From: Amycolatopsis lexingtonensis
Lineage (GTDB): Bacteria; Actinomycetota; Actinomycetes; Mycobacteriales; Pseudonocardiaceae
Reading direction: 5' to 3'
Assembly: GCF_014873755.1 (NCBI RefSeq)
Contig: NZ_JADBEG010000001.1
Span: 6,608,501 to 6,672,500 of the forward strand
Length of the DNA: 64,000 bases
The position numbers and the translations under genes were made by a program. The notes below the pieces were generated by a model that was given only the letters and a program-made list of their open reading frames with translations, did no database searches and was not told where the DNA came from. This document shows, piece by piece, positions 59,051-64,000 of this stretch; positions within the stretch are counted from its first letter, which is position 1; every line of letters begins with the position of its first letter.

Positions 59051-59191
59051 GCACCGCGCCGGGCGCTCCGAGACCCGGCGGGTGCCGCGCTGCACACCCG
59101 GCACGGCAACGCCCCGGAACGCGGGGCCCCTCCGAGCGGCGCCGGTGGGCCGCGCCGGGCCGGGCGGAGCTGCCGGAACGCGACGGTCCGG

Positions 59192-59248
59192 AGGTCTTGA
59201 ATGACTCATTCAGGACCTCCCAAGACCTGAATGAGTCATTCAAGACGC
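59192..59248. repeat. Paired TGAATGA-S-TCATTCA palindromes (unit 3)
   Basis: TGAATGACTCATTCA at 59198-59212 and TGAATGAGTCATTCA at 59228-59242 are 30 bases apart and followed by CAAGACGCC, as in units 1 and 2. It lies 26 bases past the stop of the small gene at 59275-59430. Confidence 0.85.
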
Positions 59249-59274
59249 CAGACCACGTGTCCGGGAGCGGTGCG

Positions 59275-59430
59275 TCAGTCCTCGTCGGGCTTCGCGTGGT
59301 CCGGCTTGCCCGGGTTCGGGTCGCGCGACAGGTCGATCAGCGGGTGCACGCCCGCCCCCTCGGGCGCCGCGTGGCTCCCGGTCGACTTCGGCTCCTCGTC
59401 GGGCCGGCCGGCCCCTTCGGTGCTGGTCAT
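59275..59430 (-). CDS. Small acidic protein of 51 residues
   Basis: The ATG at 59430 follows AGGAG by seven bases, a strong ribosome site. The product starts MTSTEGAGRPDEEPKSTGSH and continues with VHPLIDLSRDPNPGKPDHAK before a final acidic DED. It is hydrophilic, with no signal peptide or membrane segment. The gene is divergent from the YbaB-like gene across 161 bases. Too short for usual gene callers, it has no family I recognise. Confidence 0.65.
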   Translation of the reverse strand: MTSTEGAGRPDEEPKSTGSHAAPEGAGVHPLIDLSRDPNPGKPDHAKPDED

Positions 59431-59591
59431 CACACACTCCTAGCGTTCATCCCTGCTTCCCCTTGCGGCCGGAAACCTACCCATTACCCGACCGGGTGAC
59501 GCAGTGGGATCGGATCGGCCGTTCCGTGCGTCACACCGCCGGTGAAGGGCCACGATGGGCACGGACACGCGATCGGGAGGGGACGAGGGGC

Positions 59592-60155
59592 ATGGCGGCC
59601 GAGTTCGAGCAACTGGTGACCGAGTTCGAGCGGTTCCAGTCGAGCATCCGGAACGTCGACGACCGGTTCGCCGGTCTCGGGGCGATGCAGCAGCAGCTGT
59701 CCGAACTGCGGGCGGGCGCGTCGTCGCCGGACGGCGGGGTGACCGTCGTCACCGGGCCCGGGGGCGCGGTGCTCGACGTCAAGTTCACCGACGCCGCGCT
59801 GGCGAAGGGCCCGCAGGCGCTGTCCGCGGCCCTGATGGCGACGCTGCGGGAGGCGGTCGGCGAAGCGGCCCGGCGGCAGGCCGTGCTCGTCCAGGAGCAC
59901 CTCGGCGACGACATCGGCCTGGTCGACCAGGTCCTGGAGACCCAGGCCGAGGCGTTCGGAACCACCGTCGAAGAAATGCGGTCGAAGCTGGCGGAAGAGG
60001 CGCCCGCCCGTGAGCGGCCGGCCGCGCCGGAGGACTTCTCGGAGGAGCGGGTGCTGCGGCCGTCCGACGACGCCACGCCGCCCCCGGCACCGCCGGCGGC
60101 CGGGGGGTCCGCGGGCGACACCTTCCTGAAGAACCTGTTCGACGAGGAGGACTGA
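59592..60155 (+). CDS. YbaB/EbfC-family nucleoid-type protein with acidic tail
   Basis: The ATG at 59592 follows GGGAGGGG and gives 187 residues. Residues 1-110 have the YbaB layout: an N-terminal helix (FEQLVTEFERFQSSIRNVDD), a beta strand (VTVVTGPGGAVLDVKFTDAA), and a second helix (SAALMATLREAVGEAARRQA). An acidic, Pro-rich tail ends with GDTFLKNLFDEED. Free YbaB binds DNA; in actinobacteria relatives often lead ESX-substrate operons, so the role here may be secretion-linked. It overlaps the next gene by one base. Confidence 0.8.
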   Translation: MAAEFEQLVTEFERFQSSIRNVDDRFAGLGAMQQQLSELRAGASSPDGGVTVVTGPGGAVLDVKFTDAALAKGPQALSAALMATLREAVGEAARRQAVLVQEHLGDDIGLVDQVLETQAEAFGTTVEEMRSKLAEEAPARERPAAPEDFSEERVLRPSDDATPPPAPPAAGGSAGDTFLKNLFDEED

Positions 60156-60496
60156 TGCCCGACGGGACCGGCGGCTACCAGGTCGAGGTCGACGCGCTGC
60201 GGAAGTACGTCGGCGTGCTCGGCAAGTACAAGGACCAGGGCGCGAAGTTCACCGAGAAGGTCGGCCAAGCCGACGTCGGCGACAAGTCGTGGGGCGTGGT
60301 GGGCCTGTTCACCAAGCACGGGTACGACGAAACGCTGCACGAGCTGCGCGACCTGCTGGCGTCGATGGCCGAGGGCCTGACGTCGGCGCAGGGCAAGTTC
60401 ACCGACGCGGCGAACGTCTACCAGGGCACCGAAGACGACCACAAGGCCTTCTTCGGGCAGGTCGAGGTCCTGCTCGACGGCCCGAAGAAGCCCTGA
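60155..60496 (+). CDS. Small ESX-secreted protein, type VII target family
   Basis: The 113-residue helical protein has no signal peptide. A Trp-Gly turn (KSWGVVGLFTKHGYDETLHE) lies near residue 46, and YQGTEDD near residue 89 resembles the Tyr-x-x-x-Glu/Asp export signal. The start overlaps the upstream stop in TGATG. It probably pairs with the 396-residue protein next to it. Confidence 0.78.
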   Translation: MPDGTGGYQVEVDALRKYVGVLGKYKDQGAKFTEKVGQADVGDKSWGVVGLFTKHGYDETLHELRDLLASMAEGLTSAQGKFTDAANVYQGTEDDHKAFFGQVEVLLDGPKKP

Positions 60497-60509
60497 GGGG
60501 GCCACGACG

Positions 60510-61700
60510 ATGGCGGAGTACCAGGACGTCGCGAGCGGCGTGAACATCAAGAGCGACGATCCGAACACGGTGCTGGGGGTGAACGTCGACAACGCGGTGA
60601 AGGCCGTCCCGTTCGCCGGCAGCGCCGTCACCGTGGGCAAGGACGTCGTCTCCGTGTACCAGGCGTTCACCGCGCCCCACCCGGACGGCGTCGACATCGC
60701 ACTCGGGCTCGGCACGATCGCGACCGACACGACGTCCTTCATCCAGTCCAGCGCGAGCACCATCACCGACATCGCCACCGACCCGCTCGGCTGGCTCGTC
60801 GGGCAGGGGCTGAACTTCCTGATCAGCGCCGTCCAGCCGATCCAGGACGCGATCCACTTCGTCAGCGGCGACGGGCCCGCGCTCGCCACCGCGGCCGGCA
60901 ACTTCGGCGCCATCGCCACCGGGCTGGACGAGCTGGCGAAGAACTTCGCCCAGGTCGCCGACACGTCGCTGGCGGCGTGGAAGGGCGACGCCGGTGACGC
61001 GGCGCGCAAGTCGCTGGGCGAGTTCGCGCACGGCATCGGCGGCGTCTCCGCGAAGTCCGGCGACATGGCGCAGATGCTGCAGCTGAGCAGCATGCTGATG
61101 AGCTTCGTCGAGGACCTGATCAAGGCGATCCTCACCGAGCTGGTCACCTGGCTGATCATGATCTGGATCCCGGCGCTGGCGGCCGCGGTGCCCACCTGCG
61201 GGGCGTCGGTCGCCACCGCGGGCACGGCGTCGGAGGTGAAGCTCGGCACGACCGCCGCGAAGACGACGAAGAAGGTCTCGAAGGTCCGCGAGCTGCTGCA
61301 GAAGATCCTCGACTGGCTGCAGAAGATGAAGGCCAAGCTGGCGGCGACGAAGCTGGGCAAGGTGTTCGCCGAGGGCAAGACCGCGGAGAAGCTGGCCGAG
61401 ATCGGGCAGCGCGACGCCGGCATGGGCCTGGTCGACAAGCTCAAGGGCGCCGAAGGCATGATCGGCAAGCGGGCCGGGAAGAACGCCCTGTCCGAGATCG
61501 CGAAGAAGGGCGGGGAGGCGGCCGCCAAGGGCGTCTTCGGGTTCAACCCGGCCAAGCCCGGCGACAACCCGGCCAAGACGCTCAACGACCATCTCGGCAA
61601 GCTCAACAGCCACGTCAAGAACGCCAAGAAGGCGAGCGACTACGGCGAGACCGGCACCGGCCAATCCGACGATGAGACGCGCGAGGACCTGGACTTCTGA
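60510..61700 (+). CDS. Large ESX-associated protein with WXG-like helix and hydrophobic segments
   Basis: The 396-residue protein has no signal peptide. It contains a Trp-Lys-Gly bend (TSLAAWKGDAGDAARKSL, near residue 152). Two hydrophobic stretches follow or flank it (DPLGWLVGQGLNFLISAV and LVTWLIMIWIPALAAAVPTC). The Lys-rich C-terminal half (KMKAKLAATKLGKVFAEGKT) is amphipathic. The end is acidic (SDDETREDLDF). It lies 13 bases after the preceding gene. A toxin-like or membrane-active substrate is possible, but no catalytic motif is visible. Confidence 0.72.
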   Translation: MAEYQDVASGVNIKSDDPNTVLGVNVDNAVKAVPFAGSAVTVGKDVVSVYQAFTAPHPDGVDIALGLGTIATDTTSFIQSSASTITDIATDPLGWLVGQGLNFLISAVQPIQDAIHFVSGDGPALATAAGNFGAIATGLDELAKNFAQVADTSLAAWKGDAGDAARKSLGEFAHGIGGVSAKSGDMAQMLQLSSMLMSFVEDLIKAILTELVTWLIMIWIPALAAAVPTCGASVATAGTASEVKLGTTAAKTTKKVSKVRELLQKILDWLQKMKAKLAATKLGKVFAEGKTAEKLAEIGQRDAGMGLVDKLKGAEGMIGKRAGKNALSEIAKKGGEAAAKGVFGFNPAKPGDNPAKTLNDHLGKLNSHVKNAKKASDYGETGTGQSDDETREDLDF

Positions 61701-62311
61701 TGGCGGGCGTGGTGGCGGTCGTCGCGATCGCGGCGGTGTTCGCGGTGGTGGCGGCGATCTGGTGGCGGTCGCACACGAAGTTCGTCGACAGCCGCAAGGA
61801 GCACTGGTTCAAGGCCTTCGCGGCCGAGCGCGGCGGCACCTTCGACAGCGGCGTCCCCAGCGACGCGCGGGCGGTGCCGACCTTCGGGGTGCTGCACCCG
61901 AGCGGCCGCCCGCTGGCCGGGAGCACCCACACGACGTGGGTCGAGTTCCGCCACGGCGACCGCCCGGTCGTCGCCATCGACGCCCAGGAGCCGTACCGGC
62001 ACTTCGACGACCACACCTACTTCCGCGACATCCACGTCACGCAGGTGCGGGTGCCGCCGTGCCCGGAGCTGCGGATCACCGCGGGGCAGGTGTCGATGCC
62101 GACGGACGCGCGCCTCGAAGGCGAGCTGACCCGGTGGCTGGCCGCCAACCCGCACTTCGCCCAGCGGGACGTCGTCGTCGAGCACGGGTCGGCGCGGACG
62201 TGGGGGCAGGGCTGCGCGACCCGGCAGAACATCGTGGCCGAGGCCGGCTACCTCGACAGCTTGGCGGACAGCCTGCCCGCGGCGCTGTGGAGCGTCAGCG
62301 GCGGCGCGTAG
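61700..62311 (+). CDS. Membrane-anchored protein following the ESX genes
   Basis: The 203-residue protein has one N-terminal transmembrane helix (VVAVVAIAAVFAVVAAIWW) and an extracytoplasmic or cytosolic domain rich in His and Trp (HPSGRPLAGSTHTTWVEFRH). I recognise no family. It overlaps the preceding gene by one base (TGATG), so it belongs to the same operon, which suggests a bound partner or immunity-like role; that is inference. Confidence 0.7.
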   Translation: MAGVVAVVAIAAVFAVVAAIWWRSHTKFVDSRKEHWFKAFAAERGGTFDSGVPSDARAVPTFGVLHPSGRPLAGSTHTTWVEFRHGDRPVVAIDAQEPYRHFDDHTYFRDIHVTQVRVPPCPELRITAGQVSMPTDARLEGELTRWLAANPHFAQRDVVVEHGSARTWGQGCATRQNIVAEAGYLDSLADSLPAALWSVSGGA

Positions 62312-62519
62312 TGAGGTGGGTCAGGCCCGCCGACAACGCGAACACCAGCCCCAGTCCGACGATGTACGGGCCGGCCAGCAGGGCGAAGCCCGCGCCGATG
62401 TTGGCGTCGGGCTGATCGGACGTCGACCGGAAGCCGATCGCGCCCACCGACAGCAGGATCGCGCCCACCGTGATCAGCAGGACGGCCACCACCGCCAGGC
62501 GCTTCGTGACAGGCGTCAT
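62295..62519 (-). CDS. Small two-helix membrane protein
   Basis: The 74-residue protein (MTPVTKRLAVVAVLLITVGA) has two hydrophobic helices, one near residues 8-28 and one near 47-66. A GGGGGG stretch directly precedes the ATG at 62519. Its 3' end overlaps the previous gene by 17 bases, tail to tail. No family is recognised. Confidence 0.6.
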   Translation of the reverse strand: MTPVTKRLAVVAVLLITVGAILLSVGAIGFRSTSDQPDANIGAGFALLAGPYIVGLGLVFALSAGLTHLTTRRR

Positions 62520-62577
62520 CCCCCCATCGTGCCCGGGCCACGGGGAATTCGCTGGACAGCGACCCCAGGATGAGGAC

Positions 62578-63057
62578 GTGGACTGGAAGATCACCCGGAT
62601 CGACGTCGCCCACCCGGACGCCGTCGCGATCATGCGCGACTACATGGACGAAGTCGCTTCGCGCTATTACGGGCGTCCGATCACCGAAGCCGAGCTCGCG
62701 CAATACGTGGCCGAAGAACCGGGCACCGACCTGGTGCCGCCCACCGGGGCGTTCCTCGTCGGGTACCTCGACGGGGACGTCGCGGGCTGTGCCGGGACCC
62801 GGGTCGTCGCGCCGGGGATCAGCGAGCTGACGAAGGTCTTCGTCAAGCCGGCCCACCGGGGTACCGGCGGCGCGCCCGCGCTGGTGGCGGCCGCCGAGGA
62901 AGCCGCGCGGCGACTAGGTTCCCGGCTCATGCGGCTCGACACCCGCCACGACCTGTTCGAGGCCCGCGCGCTCTACGCGAAGGTCGGCTACGCCGAGGTC
63001 GAGCCGTTCAACGACGGGCAGTTCGCCGAGCACTGGTTCTCGAAGGCCCTCAGCTGA
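62578..63057 (+). CDS. GNAT-family N-acetyltransferase
   Basis: The GTG at 62578 follows AGGATGAGGA and gives 159 residues. The acetyl-CoA-binding motif appears as VFVKPAHRGTGGAPALVAAA (Q/R-x-x-G-x-G/A type) near residue 82, and ALYAKVGYAEVEPF at the end is the usual GNAT C-terminal strand. Substrate unknown. The frame extends upstream, but only the internal start matches the ribosome site. Its 3' end overlaps the convergent gene by eight bases. Confidence 0.82.
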   Translation: MDWKITRIDVAHPDAVAIMRDYMDEVASRYYGRPITEAELAQYVAEEPGTDLVPPTGAFLVGYLDGDVAGCAGTRVVAPGISELTKVFVKPAHRGTGGAPALVAAAEEAARRLGSRLMRLDTRHDLFEARALYAKVGYAEVEPFNDGQFAEHWFSKALS

Positions 63058-63508
63058 CGCAGGCGGCAACTTCGCCCGGCGCCGACTTCTGCGTCTTCAC
63101 CACGTGGCCGCCGACCGAGACGCGGCATTCGACCGCGCCGCTCCCCTGCCCGAGCAGCTGGATGGACCCGGGCGCCGCCCAGCTGAGTTCCTTCCGCCAC
63201 GGCAACGGGACCGCGAGTTCCTGGTGGACCAGGCCGAGGCCGTTCGAGTCGTAGACGACCGTCGCCGTGCCGGTGCCCGCCAGCTCGTACGTCACCTGGT
63301 AGCCGGCCGGCGCCGGCGGGGTCGACGTGTACGTCGCCGTCGCCAGGATCGTGCGCGGCGGCACCGACGACAGCGACGGCTCCCCCACCACCGCGACCGG
63401 CGGGGCCGGTGGGGACGAGCCGTCGTCGCCGAGGATGAAGCTGCCCGCGGTCACCGCGGCGATCGCGATCACGGCGATGCCGAGCCTGCCCACCAGCTGC
63501 CGGTTCAT
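63050..63508 (-). CDS. MmpS-like membrane-anchored accessory protein
   Basis: The ATG at 63508 follows GGGAG by five bases and gives 152 residues. An N-terminal transmembrane helix (LVGRLGIAVIAIAAVTAGSF) is followed by a Pro/Ser linker and a beta-rich domain (YQVTYELAGTGTATVVYDSN) with two Cys (VECRVSVGGHV and EVAACVS). This resembles the MmpS transport-accessory family, but no MmpL gene is within the window, so the partner is unknown. Confidence 0.7.
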   Translation of the reverse strand: MNRQLVGRLGIAVIAIAAVTAGSFILGDDGSSPPAPPVAVVGEPSLSSVPPRTILATATYTSTPPAPAGYQVTYELAGTGTATVVYDSNGLGLVHQELAVPLPWRKELSWAAPGSIQLLGQGSGAVECRVSVGGHVVKTQKSAPGEVAACVS

Positions 63509-63529
63509 GGGGACTCCCAAGGAAAAGGG

Positions 63530-63557
63530 GGCGGCCCCTCGGGCGCGAGGGGCCGCC
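63530..63557 (-). terminator. Hairpin terminator after the small secreted protein gene
   Basis: GGCGGCCCCTCG (63530-63541) pairs with CGAGGGGCCGCC (63546-63557) around GGCG. On the minus strand it is followed by CCCTTTT. It lies eight bases past the stop of the gene at 63565-63783. Confidence 0.82.
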
Positions 63558-63564
63558 GCCGGGG

Positions 63565-63783
63565 TCAGAAGGAGGGCAGGAGCTTGCCCGGGACACCGTT
63601 GACCGACTGGATCAGGCCGAGCACCGGGACGCCGAGCGGGGCGAACGTCCAGATGTTGTTCAGGCCACTGGTGTCCGGCTCGTCGACCACGACGACCCCG
63701 GGGGCATCGGCGGCCAGCGCGGGCGCGGCCGCGCCGAACAGGGCCGCACCGGTGAGGATCGCGACAGCGAGGGTCTTCTTCAT
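63565..63783 (-). CDS. Small secreted protein with Sec signal
   Basis: The 72-residue precursor (MKKTLAVAILTGAALFGAAA) has a signal peptide with a likely cut after PALA. The mature part of about 46 residues is hydrophobic (FAPLGVPVLGLIQSVNGVPG). It has no Cys. A similar small secreted protein is encoded at 63798-64000. The function is unknown; surface-active or structural roles are possible. Confidence 0.68.
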   Translation of the reverse strand: MKKTLAVAILTGAALFGAAAPALAADAPGVVVVDEPDTSGLNNIWTFAPLGVPVLGLIQSVNGVPGKLLPSF

Positions 63784-63797
63784 GGGTTCTCTCCGTT

Positions 63798-64000
63798 TCA
63801 GGAAACTGCGGTGATCAGGTCGAAGACGGGGGCGAGCAGGTCGACCGGCTGGCCGAGCGGGCCGAGCACACCGCCGAGGTCGACGCCGGGCACGAGCCAG
63901 ACGGAACCGTCGGTCGGGTCGGCCGAGGCGACACCGGCGGCGAGGCCGGTGAACGCCGTCGCCGCGACGAGCGGCAGCAGCACGCGGGCAGCGAGACGCT
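63798..64000 (-). CDS. Small secreted protein, 5' end outside the window
   Basis: The frame runs to the end of the window. Read from there it gives RLAARVLLPLVAATAFTGLA, which is a signal peptide likely cut after the ASA that follows, and then VPGVDLGGVLGPLGQPVDLL. A GTG at 63983 would give a shorter start, but the upstream basic residues suggest the real one lies beyond the edge. The mature part shares the LG-P/GLG character of the neighbour at 63565. Confidence 0.6.
   Translation of the reverse strand, partial: RLAARVLLPLVAATAFTGLAAGVASADPTDGSVWLVPGVDLGGVLGPLGQPVDLLAPVFDLITAVS

Larger units (their letters stand above)
58395..59274. other. Gene-poor region upstream of rpsL, 880 bases
   Basis: No gene here has a supporting ribosome site or family match. 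The stretch must contain the str operon promoter. It holds the 223-bp inverted repeat (58828-59050), the palindrome pairs at 58916-58974 and 59192-59248, and an 11-base direct repeat GGGATGTTCCG at 58698-58708 and 58781-58791. Frames with the recurring residues LNDSFRSSDVLNDSFKT are translations of the repeats, not genes. Confidence 0.6.

Noticed and set aside
58395..59250. Frames encoding repeated LNDSFRSSDVLNDSFKT-like peptides.
   Set aside because: These residues are direct translations of the TGAATGA/TCATTCA palindromes on both strands; no ribosome site or conserved start supports a protein.

Overview
The window is very GC-rich (roughly 70%), with GC-rich third codon positions, frequent GTG starts and many 1- or 4-base gene overlaps. 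Gene content and order point to an actinomycete of the Pseudonocardiaceae, most probably Amycolatopsis or a close relative. The genus is my inference from synteny and from the palindromic repeats; nothing in the window proves it.

Layout. (1) 1-2.3 kb: a carbohydrate operon read on the minus strand (DeoR-type regulator, FGGY kinase, start of a sugar-ABC ATPase). (2) 2.4-14.5 kb: cell-wall precursor and housekeeping genes (nnr, glmS, glmM). Inserted among them are an alpha/beta-hydrolase, a set of type VII secretion (ESX)-type proteins (6.9-10.3 kb), and a three-gene FAAL / carrier protein / minimal P450 cassette (10.4-13.1 kb). (3) 14.6-15.6 kb: rplM-rpsI. (4) 15.9-34.2 kb: a lipoprotein, a DUF4333-type protein and a complete ESX-4-like locus: two WXG100 proteins, an Hsp70-like membrane protein of the Rv3446c type, EccC, EccD, mycosin, two ESX substrate-like proteins, EccB, EccE and an overlapping partner gene. 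The order glmS - glmM - rpsI - rplM - esx pair - Rv3446c-like - eccC - eccD - mycP - eccB - truA - rplQ matches the M. tuberculosis ESX-4 neighbourhood as I remember it. (5) 34.3-58.4 kb: the long ribosomal/translation region on the minus strand (rpsL, rpsG, fusA, tuf, S10, spc and alpha operons, then truA). Two non-ribosomal genes interrupt it between rplO and secY. (6) 58.4-59.3 kb: a gene-poor stretch full of nested palindromes. (7) 59.3-64 kb: a small divergent gene, a YbaB-like protein leading a second ESX-substrate-type operon, a GNAT acetyltransferase, an MmpS-like protein and two small secreted proteins.

How it works together: most of the window makes and initiates the translation apparatus and supplies UDP-GlcNAc precursors (GlmS, GlmM). 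The ESX-4-like machine would export small helical WXG proteins. EccC is the motor, EccB, EccD and EccE are the membrane components, and mycosin is the associated protease. At least three satellite gene sets (6.9-10.3, 28.5-29.9 and 59.6-62.3 kb) encode plausible substrates or partners.

The most unusual signals are: a 223-bp inverted repeat with 49-bp arms (58828-59050) enclosing a palindrome pair; three such pairs with exactly 30-bp spacing; an uncatalogued 61-codon reading frame between rpsM and rpsK; a truA that seems to need a CTG start; and the FAAL/carrier/minimal-P450 cassette. No tRNA, rRNA, CRISPR array or intact insertion sequence was seen.
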